A program made the translations under genes and the position numbers. Under the pieces are notes generated by a model. The model made no database searches, was not told where the DNA came from, and saw only the letters and a list, made by a program, of their open reading frames with translations. A stretch of 64,000 nt of DNA from Ophioderma brevispina. Lineage: Eukaryota > Echinodermata > Ophiuroidea > Amphilepidida > Ophiodermatidae. Where the stretch lies: the NCBI GenBank assembly GCA_023653785.1, contig JAMKCH010035257.1, forward strand, positions 1 to 64,000, in the 5' to 3' direction. Positions 1 to 11,651 of this stretch are shown in pieces (the first letter of the stretch is position 1; every line of letters starts with the position of its first letter).

Positions 1-1040
1 ATCTCAAAATAGTGCGGAAAGGGTGTCTTCCTGCACTTATAATCACTTTTTTGTTGATCGGCGTGTTAAGCTAGTCCTTGCTAACACTCGCAAGCATCAC
101 CAACCCACGCTCCTGTGTGTTTTGCATTGCCCATTGCGCCTACACTGTTCTTTATCAGTTTGCTAAATAAAAAGCCCTGCTACTGACAAATTAATATAGC
201 AAACATTGATATCCTTTTAGAAGAGTTGGCGTAATGTGAAAAATATCCAATGACTTAAACATTTAAGCAACAGGATTACTGCCAAAGCGGCTATTTCTTA
301 AACTTCAGTACACTTGATAGAATTCACCAAGAGGGCCCTAATTTCCAAAAATTAGGATTACTATAAGTGGATTTACAGAGAGTGATTCTTCTTAAGTCTG
401 TAATGCTTCCAGACTGGACTGGAAGTGTATACTCTTCAAGGTCCTCCTACTTTGTATTTACAATCATGGAATGACTTAGTATATGCAACCCATCGTGTCA
501 CCAGTTTTTTCCAGGTAGGGCATTGAAGGAGGGGAATGTTCAGTGGTGGAAATTAAAAATTCCACGCTAAATCTAATGAACATGAGAAGCCGATACCAGA
601 GAAATCAATCTATGAAAGCATTCAAGTCAACGTAAGCGCATTTTTTAACACAAACATGTTACTAATCGTAGTTGCTTCAGTGGCATTCAATGTGAATTAA
701 ATGTTTACTGACTTGTTGAGCGCTCGTTTAGGATACAAAGGCACACAAATCTTTGACCCGCCTTGTGGAAAATGAAGTCAACATGAAAGGCCGAGTATCT
801 AGCTTAGTTCTTTCACGAAACAGGTGAATTTTCACGCCACATATTTTCTTTTTCTGCCTCCCTCTCCCAAAGAATCCGTGTCCAAAATATTTTTGCCGCC
901 TCTGGTGACACGATGGGTTGAATCTACTATAATCTGATTTTACATATTCTCCTCATACTTCATGAGAAGAAATAGTTTTTGCTATACACGTTATACAATA
1001 TATTGAAAACCATCCGACATTTCATCTTTTTTGGCACAGT
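1..1040. other. No gene seen
   Basis: AT-rich sequence with no open segment that has convincing splice or start signals. The only reading frame near its right edge (960-1142, minus) lies mostly inside the repeat that begins at 1041 and is treated as chance. Confidence 0.5.
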
Positions 1041-1421
1041 TAATTGAAGGCCCGACTCAGAGATTTCCTGAGATGGCGCCCTCCATTTCCAAAAAAATTG
1101 TGTTATTTTGCATGTACATAATGCTTGTCCATATAATACCACTGTGTGAAATTGCTAAGCTTACTCGAATTCCTCATATACAAATCACAACTTTGTTATA
1201 AAATTCCGGATCCGGACTGTGGGGGGGTACTTTTTAATACCCATTACAATCTTAATGGGACGTAGTACTACACATAATGTTTACTGCATCAAAACGTAAA
1301 ATCCGATTCTCTCAAATTCCGGAATTGTGCATTTTAGGGTTACTATCTTTAGTTCTAGTTGACTATTTTTCATTATTACACCAAAAATAATATTTCGAAA
1401 TCTCTGAGTCAGACTTTAAAT
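1041..1421. repeat. Dispersed repeat with inverted ends, copy 1
   Basis: The left end reads GACTCAGAGATTTC and the right end carries its complement GAAATCTCTGAGTC, giving inverted ends of roughly 25 bp around about 380 bp. A second diverged copy lies at about 7385-7730 in the same orientation, sharing blocks such as AGTACTACACATAATG versus AATACTACACATGATT and the right-end GAAATCTCTGAGT. A left-end fragment is at about 28518-28580. There is no coding capacity. The structure fits a nonautonomous DNA transposon (MITE), but I could not define target-site duplications. Confidence 0.55.
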
Positions 1422-1615
1422 ATTGTCCCATGACCAATTTGAAAGCAGCACAGCTGCCAAGCAATCAAACATTGCCATTTTCAAGAGAAGTTGATGGGGA
1501 AGTGCTTGTGGAGTAGTAGATTAATTCAGATATGTGAGTTAAGGCAATTGCCTATAACTTCAGACTTTCTTGATCAGTTTCCAGGCTTGCTTTTACCAAG
1601 GTTTTGCTTGCTAAC

Positions 1616-1621
1616 TTTATT
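1616..1621 (-). promoter_or_regulatory. Poly(A) signal AATAAA of the 1.6-2.7 kb gene
   Basis: On the minus strand AATAAA lies about 20 bases beyond the TAA at 1641-1643, giving a very short 3' UTR. Its position supports reading 1641-1773 as a terminal exon. Confidence 0.45.
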
Positions 1622-1640
1622 GGAGACATTTTTGGGGCAT

Positions 1641-1773
1641 TTACAGGCTCTCGCTTTTCATCCCTGAAAATTCAACAGGTTTGCATAGTCCCTCGTCGTA
1701 CTCCAGATGGGCATTGTTAAGATCTGGACAGGCAGCAGACACCTCCAGAGTAAGTGGCTGATTGGTCAGTGTC
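1641..1773 (-). CDS. Terminal coding exon of an unidentified gene (3' part)
   Basis: The minus-strand acceptor ATTAG is followed by one base, then 43 codons and TAA. The exon at 2538-2716 ends two bases into a codon, and the first G here completes a TGG (Trp) codon, so the two join in phase. The encoded tail is acidic in the middle (LEYDEG) and ends SGMKSESL. Codon composition looks coding, and AATAAA follows about 20 bases after the stop. The polypyrimidine tract before the acceptor is weak. I do not recognise the protein. The frame is open further upstream to 1898, but that part is intron if the splice is right. Confidence 0.55.
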
Positions 1774-2036
1774 CTAATGAACACTTGGTTCCATGTGGAA
1801 TAATATAGTAGTACTAATAAATTTGGCAAATAAAAAAAGGAAGTCCATTTAAACTCACAAACTCTCTTCATCTTGTGGAAGTGCAACAGGTTTTCCACAC
1901 TTAGTTAAATATTCCCCTTACAAAAAGCCTCTCAATCACATTTTAGTGACATTTCAACCTATTTTACATCCTGTCAATTGAGAGTTTCTGTAAAAAATAT
2001 CCATTTGGAAGGTTACTATGAAACACCCTGTTCCTA

Positions 2037-2415
2037 CTCTCTAAAATGTAAACGAGTGAAAATTTCACTTCCCCAAAAGATGAAACTCTTGTAAACCCTC
2101 GAAAATGAGTGGTTTGTAGTTAGAAAAGAGTGAATTTCCACTCAAAAGAGTAAAAAGACTCCAAACATAGTGGCTTTCCACTTGTTTTGAGGAGTTAACA
2201 CGAAGGCCAACACTTTTGAGTATTTAAACGAAGGACAAAACTTTTGAGGAGTGAAACGTAGAACAACACGAAAGAGTGTGAAATCACTCTTTTTTGTTGT
2301 GATGTTACTCTTTTTGATTGTGAATTCGCTCTTTGTAAGTACAACCACCTTTTGGAGTGTTTAAAAGAGTTTCACTCTTTTGGGAGTGAAGTTTTCACTC
2401 TTTACATTTAGATAG
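2037..2415. mobile_element. TIR MITE, copy 1 (GAGTGAAA-rich)
   Basis: The left end CTCTCTAAAATGTAAACGAG is inverted at the right end as TTTACATTTAGATAG. The inverted match continues for about 70 bp with small differences, through the GAGTGAAA/TTTCACTC motifs. The dinucleotide TA flanks both ends, as expected for a Tc1/mariner-type target site. The interior repeats GAGTGAAA-like words on both strands, so the whole element could fold on itself. Copy 2 lies at 27028-27409. It has no coding capacity. Assignment to mariner rests only on the TA flanks. Confidence 0.75.
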
Positions 2416-2537
2416 TATGAATGCAAGATGTTTCAAATCAAAATTCAACAATTATGAATGGAGACTGCAAGGTGTATTACTCTATTTTGAGGCTCAACAT
2501 TCATCTTCTAGTAATAGAAAAACATTGTAAGACTCAC

Positions 2538-2716
2538 CATATAGTTTGCTTGAACCCAGATGGCCTATGCACTTGTTTGGAATAAGGATGGCAAATTTCC
2601 CCTAGTTTTTTTGAATCCCATGGCAGATATATATTAGGACAATAATGCTTTATTTCCCTGAGCTCAGAGTAGCCTAGCCAAACTGGGTATGTTGTGATGG
2701 CCTGAAGTGAAGTCAG
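2538..2716 (-). CDS. Internal coding exon of an unidentified gene
   Basis: The 179 nt exon is bounded on the minus strand by a strong acceptor (TTGTTTTTCCAG) and a strong donor (ATATG|GTGAGT). It encodes 59 full codons plus two bases. Recognisable stretches are TTYPVWLGYSELREIKHYCP, LPWDSKKLGEICHPYS and HRPSGFKQTI. It splices in phase to 1641-1773. Upstream, the same frame is open for a few codons and then meets a TGA near 2767, after another coding-looking stretch (HRWEGECQECLGI at about 2770-2820). That could be an error in the sequence or a separate exon. The family is unknown; one could test for conservation of the Cys, Trp and Tyr residues. Confidence 0.55.
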
Positions 2717-2879
2717 CTGGAAAAACAAGGTCAAACCTGTCCACTCAAAGAATAATTGCAACTTTCAAGGGTCTGGTTGGATGCCTAGACACTCTTGACA
2801 CTCTCCTTCCCAGCGATGGCTAGAAAATAATAACCAAATTGTTTATCAATGAAGGAGTCCTTATCCATTCCTCCCTTTT

Positions 2880-5590
2880 ACCAAGGATTTTTTTTCTCAA
2901 GCGCTTAGGACTAAATTGTGTTCTAAAACCCAAAAGTGACCTACAAGGATTTAGCTGGTAATAGGATCTCATTTTCAGGCTTTGTTCTGGTATAGAATGA
3001 ACTAATTTTGGATGGAGGCCCTAATTTTTCTCTAAATTTGTTGAAAAATTTAGGCAGATTTCCTCAATCCTCAAATTTCACAAATTGCTAACACCTCCAA
3101 AATTTTTGAAGACAATGTGGTTTCAATTTGCCCCAAATCTGCATATCAGGGTTGTCCCATTTTTGGACAAAAACCATGTAAGACACAGGTCGTATTTCTA
3201 CGTTCTTGGCCACACATCCCTACCTAAAACCAAATTTTAGAACCTCAACCCTAGGAAATATCTATCAATCTTACCCATAATTGAAATAACAGTTAAATGT
3301 GAGCTTACTGTGGTATGCCAACTAAGGTAATCCAGATACATTGGTCTAGTGCATCAGAATTATCCATACTTCTGCTCCACATATGTTGTCCCGATAAGAT
3401 TGCAAATTGTGTCTGTCCTGAACGATCAATTCATCAATGCAGCTACATCTGGCCACAGTTACCCTATGCCCTCAATAATTTTCCCTGAAGTCTTCATTCT
3501 TGCCTGGCCACTATCTCCTGGGTCTTGTGCCGTATTGATTGCTGGTGGTAATGTAGCTGCTTGTATTCCACACAAACGAGATGTTTAGAATTTGTACAAG
3601 CATCTCATCCTTGTTTTTTTCCTACGCAAGTCTTCTGAACCTGGTATTCGAAGGGAGCACAGGGCACATTTCTAAAAAAAAATGTCCCCTGTTATCATCA
3701 AGAACTTTACAAGGTGGATTTTGGGGTGAATGCCCATTGTATCAGATGAAAATTTATTCATACCCCTTAAATCGGACACATCCCCCTTTAACCTAATCAC
3801 TTTAATCTTCCACCCTTCTCAAAAAAAGCTACTTATATCATTATCATGGACAGCTATAGCTGCGGCCCGCAAAAAATCTTTGGGGTTCTAAAAACACAAA
3901 TGACCATAACATGGGATTGCCAGTAATTATTGGAAAATCTCATTTCAGGCCTTCGTTCTGGTATATGATGCCCTCTTTTCTTTTATTATATGCCAATTTT
4001 GGGTGAAAATATGGAGGTCCCTAAATTTTTCTAAATTTATTGGAAATTAATGTCCATGGCCCGATCCGCTAAGAGCCTCGTCCCCAGAACCCCAGATTTT
4101 GACCGGAGTGGTCCCAATTTTTGATATCCGAAGAAAGCTTCTCTTTTTCATAATTTACCCTGTGGAAATCTTAGTTTTAAATAGTTTGGTTTGGAAGTTA
4201 TGAGCGAAAAATGACCCCAGTTTGGTCGACCAATATTAATTTTACCAGTACTCATGGGCTCACAAAATCACATTTTCTAGCTTCTCACATCAAAACGGAT
4301 TGAAATATCGTCGAGAAACTTGCAGATGGGGTTTTTGGGTGATGGCCATTCTATCAAGATGAAAACTTTATATATACTTAAAATCGGCCATCTCCTTAAG
4401 TAGATTTCCTCAATCTGGACTCAGAATTTCACAAATTTGCTGGTAACATCCAAAATTTAAAAGAAAAAAAATGTGTTAAATTTGGGCTCAATTTGTCCCA
4501 GTGTAAAAAATTGGTAAGGATAACAGGTCTTATTTCTAGGTTGTTAAACACACGCTCCTCCATGCTCGGATCCATGAGGTCTGAGGGGGGCACGCGCTCC
4601 CGGTACTTCTGCAAATCTTGTAAAATCAGCCCATTTTGGACAATTTCAGCCTTCAGCCCCCAGGTAATTTGCCGTTTTTCAAATCCTGGATCCGCCTGCC
4701 TACCCAACCAAAATTGAGAAAGTAGTATCAACACATGGAAATACCTATCATCTGACCCCTAGTGAAATGGCAGATAAATGTGAGCTAATGTTGGAGTGTG
4801 GGTAGTATGCAACTTAAGAAATCCCGATACATGGTCTTACCGCATAAAGAATTATCACATACTTCTGCTCCACATATGTTGTCCCGATAAGAATTGCAAA
4901 TGTGTCTGTCCTGCCCGATCAATTCAATCAATGCCATCTAATTGGCACATTACCCTAGAATCTCAATAATATTTCCCTGAAGTCTTCATTCTCATGGCTC
5001 GCATCTCCTGGGTCTTGCTGCGTATTGATTGCTGGTTGGTAAATGTAGCTGCTTGATTTCCACACAAGAGGTTTGAATTTGACCAGCATCTTCATCATGT
5101 TTTTTTCCTACGCAGTCTCTGAACCTGGTAGTAAAGGGACCAGGGACATTTCTTAGAAAAAAAAAAAAGGCTCCCACTTGTTTTAGGAACTGTTGTTTGT
5201 TGTTGTAGTTACAATTAGACTGCGTATACTGTTAAAATCACCTGAAGTGAATAATCTGAAAACACAGCTTTTTTAATAAAATAGGGGCCAGGTTTTAGGA
5301 GCATCCGTACCATGGATACACATGGCCCAAGATCGCTTACTCATACAGCTGAATAAATCCTGATGCCACTAAAAGCCCATTTCCCAAATGACTTGGGGAT
5401 TACACAACAGAAGAAGAAACCCTCACACTCACAACAGATTGAATATCAGTATGAAATTTACAAGTGGGTTGGGGTAAAATGCCATTCTATCAAGATGAAA
5501 CTTTAGATACTTAATCGGACAATCACCCTTAACCTAATCAAACTTTAATCTTCCAACCCTCTCCAAAAACTCTAGTAGAATTATTAATGG
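2880..5590. repeat. Imperfect tandem duplication, units of about 1-1.7 kb
   Basis: The segment around 3480-3670 (TTTCCCTGAAGTCTTCATTC onward) is repeated at about 4970-5155. The segment around 2890-3150 is matched in two blocks at about 3870-4055 and 4400-4515. The block containing CCATTCTATCAAGATGAAA appears at about 3725, 4340 and 5470. The copies are in the same orientation and differ by many one- to three-base indels. No gene is supported here. A GGATCCGCC/GGCGGATCC pair at about 4560-4700 may mark a degraded TIR element nested in the second copy; its 101-codon minus-strand frame is therefore not called a gene. Confidence 0.7.
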
Positions 5591-5947
5591 ACAGGAAAAC
5601 TGCCAAAATATTTTTTTTAAGATACAATGACCTCCAGTCTATAAAAGTCAAACAAAATTGCATGTCATTGACAATAATGAAGTACCATTATCCAGTTGCG
5701 AGACATTTAAACTTGGAAAATAGAAGTGCACGCACACAAACAAAATATGAACATCCCCGAGCCACCCCCGATTGGAGCAGGCCACATGGACTGGTACTTG
5801 AACGGTAATCCTGTAGTTGTAATAAAAGAGCAGACAATGACAACGCGAGTACACAAAACTCTGCCATCACATTGATACATCCATACGATTCCTCATTTGA
5901 CATGCAGGTATGATAATCGCTAGATAAGATCACAATTGATGCCCGGA

Positions 5948-6128
5948 TCAGTTGCGCTCCTCCGTGTTGTGTCTCAACCCAGCAGTGTTCAAACGGCAGA
6001 CATCAAATAAATCCATTCTCTCAGGGCCTTGATTCCGGGAGCTCATCGCATCTTTCTTAGCTAGTCTAGTGGGAGCTGCCGAGAGGCCTTTGCCGTCTAA
6101 GGTTACCTCATTCTCCATTCAAGAAGTA
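5948..6128 (-). CDS. Candidate exon with a 56-codon frame, unknown function
   Basis: A strong minus-strand acceptor (TTGCTTGTTTGTATTTGCCAG) precedes nine bases of leader, then ATG at 6118-6116. The frame runs 56 codons to TGA at 5948. All three frames have stops before this ATG, so if the exon is coding, translation starts here after a 5' UTR intron. The peptide starts MENEVTLDGKGLSAAP and ends LRHNTEERN; it is polar and charged with no membrane segment. A GAG|GTAACC just after the ATG could be a competing donor. No clear donor lies within the rest. It may be a small protein or the first coding exon of the gene ending at 1641. Confidence 0.4.
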
Positions 6129-6659
6129 CTGGCAAATACAAACAAGCAACCATTTGTTATCTTATGTACAATGTTGATCCGCATGAATCAAGGTTGCAAT
6201 TAGAAGTCAAACTTTGTTTTCTTTTGCATATGGGTTAAACAAGAGCACATCACACAAAACAGAGAGTATTTTGTAAAGATAAAAAAATCTCCCACAATTT
6301 TGCAATTTTAGATTTTTCATTGGTTAGGTCATTTTTCAGTAAGTACCATGATTCCTCAATCAATCCAGTCACAAGTCTCTGTTTATGTTTGGGGAGTGTG
6401 TTGGGCTAGTGTGACCTATATCACTCATCAAGTAACGGTACAAGCCAGCGGGTTTTCACTACATCTCAACTAAAGAATGTCACTAGGAATATCACTCAAA
6501 TGTTTTCCACTCCGTTCACAAGCCGTGTGTATACCGTAACTAGATGTTGCTTGAAGCATAGTTTGTTAATTTCTAATGAATATGATAAATCAAGATTCAT
6601 GGCTGATTTTGCTCTCAAAGACAAATTCATGTCTGACTAATCAAAAGTTAAAAAAGAAA

Positions 6660-7325
6660 TCAAAGCCTACACCACCTTCATAAACCACGTGGAGTAGGCC
6701 TCATCAGCATGTGATGCCCATACTCAGCGGAACACCAAAGCTGGAATCAAATCCAAAGGCTTTCAGTCCCGCTTTTTCCGTCACAAATGATTATGATAGG
6801 ACAAGCAGTCTCTCCACCATGATCACGCACTGAACGGGAACATCACTCCAGGACCGCCGCATGCTAAGTCACATACAATGATGCTACAAATCAGATTGGC
6901 TTGGTTGACATCCCATGGAAGCACAGGCATCTCACCCACTCTCTTCTCAACCGAAAAAAAAAAAAAAAAGGTCCTCATCAAGAATTCATGATCCCACACA
7001 ACCCAGATTTCATCAGCCTACAGCATACTCTTCTTCCGCACTCCATCCGGGAATGGAATGCTTTACCGGTGGATCAGCATATATCCAGTCCTTCGACGCT
7101 TTCAAGGCCGTACTGGAGGGATTGCTACCTAAATTAATATCCTCTTCATCCATGCCGTTTTTCCTTGCACCTTGTTATCATTTGCACTTACATAAGTCAT
7201 GTGTCGAATTGCTCCGACTCATGCGCATCACGCAGTGCGTCTTAAATCCTCACCTATGTGAGTTTGCACTCTACCGGGAGAATAAGAAAGAGAAAAAAAA
7301 AAAGCCAAAAAAATTAATTTTAATT
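6660..7325 (+). mobile_element. LINE 3' fragment (reverse-transcriptase C-terminus and 3' UTR)
   Basis: Three shifted frames together read as the conserved tail after the reverse transcriptase domain of non-LTR elements. In order these are a (Y)ASSACDAHTQRN-like stretch, SLQDRRML, LVDIPW, SIREWNALP and SFDAFKAVLEGLLP. These match the usual pattern of Jockey/CR1/L2-like C-termini (RRxxxL...GLVxIP...xREWNxLP...xFKxxL). Several in-frame stops and at least two frameshifts show it is dead. An A-rich run (6955-6969) interrupts it. The sequence after about 7135 is likely 3' UTR, ending in A-rich sequence near 7290-7325. No 5' part is in the window. Confidence 0.75.
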
Positions 7326-7384
7326 AAGTAAATAATATCATTAGCACAATCTCAGAATTCCTTGGGGAGATCACTTCAATTTTC

Positions 7385-7730
7385 ATCAAACCAATGGGTT
7401 TTTACATATATGGGGGCCTAATTAATACTTGTCGCATACCCCTAATCACCATCGGAATAGCTAAGCTGAAATCGGTATCTTGTCATATAGAAAAGTCTAT
7501 TTTGTAATTAAATTCCAGATTGGGATTTCTTACGTACCACAGTATCCTGTGGACGAATACTACACATGATTGCTTACATGACAAAACAACAAATCCGTTT
7601 TATAACTTCTTCCCCCCCCCATCCCATACTTTGAAATGGAGTATTTCATTGGCCTACCATTAATTTTAAGCTACTATCATTTTAATTAACACCCAAAAAT
7701 TATATTTTGAAATCTCTGAGTTTGTGGTAT
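7385..7730. repeat. Dispersed repeat with inverted ends, copy 2
   Basis: A diverged copy of the element at 1041-1421. It shares AAATTCC, AATACTACACATGATTGCTTACATGACAAAAC, ACACCCAAAAATTAT and the right-end GAAATCTCTGAGT in the same order and spacing. The left end is not clear. Confidence 0.5.
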
Positions 7731-8037
7731 TAATTATAAACAGAAATTGAAAGTCTTGCATTGTCTACATTTTAAAAATATTAATTTAATTTTAAAATAA
7801 CAATTCTATATGAAATGAAGAAAGTTCAAGCATGTTTGTGTTATATTATTATTTTATTTGTCGCCCACATCACATCCTGTCGTATTTTACAAAACATGTT
7901 TTCCGAGAAAATCGCGATTCAAATCTACCGCTACATTTCATGTCTATACTGTAAATAAAGCATATAAAGACATCCTAACGTTTACTGTTTTTTGAGAAAC
8001 ATTTTTAAAGTCCAATCTAAACCATAAATTCTAATTA

Positions 8038-8510
8038 AACTACAATTATATTATCTTAATTAGGCTACAAGTTATAAGTTCTGTATGTGAAATCACAAAT
8101 ATGTATATTGCAAAATATGACGCATATTAGCAAACAACAACAACTTACACATAGCACCACCAAAAAACAAAACAAAAAACAACCGTTGTTTTTTTTCAAT
8201 GTACTAAATCTCACTATGTGAAAAGCTTGTTTTCGAAATCGATGGAAATACTGCAAAATATGTCTTGTTCATATAAACCACAATAATCTAAGTTTAAAAC
8301 TACAATTTATTATCTTAAGTAGGCTACAAAGTTTCTAAGTTCTGTATGTGACATCACAAATAATGTATAAGGCAAATACACTGCATATTACCCCGTGTTT
8401 TTTCAATGTACGTAAAATAGCTTACTAGGTGAACAGCTTTAATTTATCGAAGATCGGGGAAATACGTCAAAATAGGTCTGTATGTTAAATCGTTTATTTG
8501 GGATCGGCAA
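8038..8510. repeat. Tandem dimer of about 240 bp
   Basis: Unit 1 (about 8038-8280) and unit 2 (about 8281-8510) share ACTACAATT...TTATCTTAA, AGTTCTGTATGTGA, ATCACAAAT and TTTTTTCAATGTAC in order. Similar words (CATACGACAGTATGTG) occur on the right up to about 8740, so the array may have been longer. It is very AT-rich and not coding. Confidence 0.65.
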
Positions 8511-8759
8511 AATACAACGCCATATAAACCCCGTGTAAATGAATGGCGATTTTAACATACGACAGTATGTGCAATACGGATATGATTATTTTGTGAAAAT
8601 GACAATATATAATTATAAACTAATTATTAGGCCATCCTCACATTTTAAAACTTTGTGGAGCAAACTCATGAACTAAGTGATTAGGGTAAGCGAAATTTTC
8701 GCAACAACCTAAAAAATGTGAAATACGACAGTATGTGAATGCGGGCGAAACCGATTTTG

Positions 8760-9600
8760 GTTTTTTTGTTTTAAATTTTTTTTAATGGCTCACATACCTT
8801 CGTGTAGATTTTAAAGCAAAGGGAAAATGCTGCCATACAAAGACAATAATCATGAAAATATTTCTTCTCTTCTGTTATGCCTATGGTCAGTAGTCTCAAC
8901 TGAAAATTATTGTTAACAGCACGTGAAGGAATAAAGGAAGGTTACCATATGTGTTAGTCACTGAAACTATTAGAGTGGTGATGTGAATTACCAAAATGAG
9001 AAATTACCAACATTTAGAAGTGTGTCAACTTTTTTATTCCATATTGTAGCTTATCTAACCGTATGTTACACTCAGAATACAAGCACCTGAACAGCACCTC
9101 ATTATATAGGTACTCCCAAATATAGAACAAAACATGCCACAAGTAGCCCAGGTTTTCCTCTAGTGAGCACAGCCAACCAAAGACACAAAACTTGCCTTAG
9201 TACCCACAAGTTTGCTGTGACAAACTGTAGAGCTCCCTAAGCTGCATCACATACCACTGTGTTTTGAAAAACACAGCTTACGTGTGAGAGTTACCATCAT
9301 ATCGAACTGGGCATTGCTATGCCTGAGGTTTTGATTCCACGATGGATTTGGCCCCTAATGTTATAACGTTTTTGCATCACATTTTCTAATTAACATGTTC
9401 CTCTCGCATTTAAATTTTCCCGTTTGTAACTTTTATATGGCCCCATAATGACATCTTTCCACTTGTTACAGTCGACAAATGTGTGTTGGTATTTTAACAA
9501 CAGCAAATATTCATACAATTGGTTTAATAAAGGCAATAGTTAACCACAGAATGCAAATAAAGTTTTATGAAGGAGGACGCAAATAAAGTTTGGCAACATT
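8760..9600. other. No gene seen
   Basis: AT-rich sequence with no supported exon, repeat array or RNA gene. Confidence 0.4.
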
Positions 9601-9972
9601 TTAAGGTATCATTACAACAAATTTGGACCTCTTAAAGGTGTGTAACCTAACTTTATTATTCACCCACCTCACCCCACCCCACAATTGAGATTTTGGCATC
9701 ATAAAAGTCTGGTATTTTTTTCCATCATTTGTGACCCAGTGTAATTTAAGTCCCAGGAACTGTAACCTAAATGTGATTGACCACACGACTACAAACACTG
9801 TCCTATTCCTATTGCCAATTTCGTACATTTTATATTTACTATGCCAAACATGCTGACCCAATCCCCAAGTTATAAACATGTTCTTTTGGTGATATGCATT
9901 CACATGAGAAAAACACATGAATTGGAACAGATCGGGTCCACATACCTTTAAAACACCACGACACCTTGACAC
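9601..9972 (-). CDS. Weak 123-codon open frame, probably not a gene
   Basis: One of the longer open frames in the window. It encodes a basic, aromatic-rich peptide including WSITFRLQFLGLKLHWVTND and GGVRWVNNK. I see no convincing acceptor or donor, no CpG-rich start and no recognisable domain. It could be a diverged transposon remnant or chance. It is listed only because nothing else explains the stretch. Confidence 0.15.
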   Translation of the reverse strand: MSRCRGVLKVCGPDLFQFMCFSHVNAYHQKNMFITWGLGQHVWHSKYKMYEIGNRNRTVFVVVWSITFRLQFLGLKLHWVTNDGKKYQTFMMPKSQLWGGVRWVNNKVRLHTFKRSKFVVMIP

Positions 9973-10724
9973 CTAGTTACACCGCTTAGCGACCTTTGAA
10001 GAATTGTTTCAAAACAAGATTGTCTCAGACTGATTGATTTTATCTATTTGGAAGGAAAACTTGTACAATGCAAGTTAGAGTTGCAATCTTAAACAACTTC
10101 ATCAGGTTTTCACTCCCCAAAGTTTTAACACCACTGATTAAAGTTGCTTCCTCCCAAATGCATTAATAAAGAACTGTTTAATATCAAAACAAAAACAAAT
10201 CAAGTATCAATTTCTCATGACTACATATGAAACTTTGTCTGTTAATTTATCATGTTGTTGTTTTTTTTGGGGGGAGGGGGAATACTTGATAGGGAGGTAA
10301 TGATCTATTGTGGTTCAAACACAAATAAAACTGTAGACAAACCTTTTGAGGCCCAACATTTTCAAACCTTTATTGAGGCCCAACATTTTTTCCTTTAAAA
10401 TTTGCTTTTAACAAAGTACGGGACTAAAGGTCATCGGAAACAAGGCGAACTCGTATTTACGCGTGGCGTAAATATGTCCCCGCCGCACGAATTTCGGCGA
10501 TAACTGGAAGTGACAACTTAAGCTACACTAATTAAAAATTTGGATAATTAAAACATAACTCGTCCAAGAACTCCATCCATAACTCCACCAAAAATAACTC
10601 TATCAAAAATTATCGATGACTCCACCCATAAGTCGCCAAAAATAACTTAAGAATAAGTAAACCTAAGATACTGCACAAAAACTCTAAAACGGTACTTCAC
10701 ACAAAAAATATATAGCCTAATAGT

Positions 10725-11535
10725 CTTTCATGAAGTTTCCTAAACTGGGCATATCATGTTCACACAAAAGATGTAACATAAGGCCTTTCATGTAGCGAAG
10801 AGGAATTGTGCACATCCGATGTATCGTTTTCGGCGAACCAGTTATTGCACATATTTAATTAGCTCATTTGCATACATAAGCCGCTACTAAAACCGCACAT
10901 CTCATGTTCCACAAGATGTAGGTCATAAGCCTTTCATTAGCGAAGGAATTTTGCACATCGCAATGTACCGTTTCAAGGCGGAACATTACTTTGTTCATAT
11001 TTAATTAGCTCATTTGCATACCTAAGCCGCCTCTAACCATGCCTTCTTTCAAATCGCAGAACGATGCCTGCCATTATGCATCTTTCATAAGAAGCGAAGG
11101 TAATAATAGTCTTTCATGTAGCAAAGGAATTTTGCATATCCAATGTACCGTTTCAGTGATAATAAAAAATGCATATTTAATTAGCTCATATGCATACCCT
11201 AAGCGCATATATCATGCACTTTCAAAGTGCGAAAACAATGCATGCCAGGATATAAGCTTCATGTTGGGCAAAAGAATTTTGCATATCCAATTTAACATTT
11301 AAAAAAAAAAAAAAATATGCATATTTATTTAGCTTTAAAGTGTGAAACATGCTGCCAAATGTACTGCCTGTGGCAAAGGAATTTGGCATATCTGATGTAC
11401 CTTTTCAGTGATACATTAATTATGCATTTTAATTCTCATTTGCATACCTAAACCGTCTATATACACACTTTCAAATTGCGACAATCGATGCTGCATGATG
11501 CACTTCCATGATGCGAAGGAATTTTTGTTCGATAT
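10725..11535. repeat. Diverged satellite array, unit about 140-180 bp, with octamer motifs
   Basis: Five to six imperfect units share CTTTCATGTAGCGAAGGAATTT, GCACATCC(G/A)ATGTACCGTTTC, CATATTTAATTAGCTCATTTGCATA and CCTAAGCCGC. The octamer ATTTGCAT appears intact at 10866-10873, 11012-11019 and 11438-11445, and as ATATGCAT at 11188-11195. The frame at 11039-11302 lies wholly inside the array and is not called. Confidence 0.8.
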
Positions 11536-11651
11536 AGGGTTTCAAAGAATACAGCATACAGGGTTAACATTTTTATTCCGGACTATCTCCAGGTAACATT
11601 TTTCTCACAGACATACGGAAATACAGACACAACGACGGAGCCCATTTTATA

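Noticed and set aside
4429..4734. 101-codon minus-strand frame with a possible zinc-like or transposon protein
   Set aside because: It lies in the indel-rich duplication and over a GGCGGATCC-ended repeat; the matching first copy lacks it.
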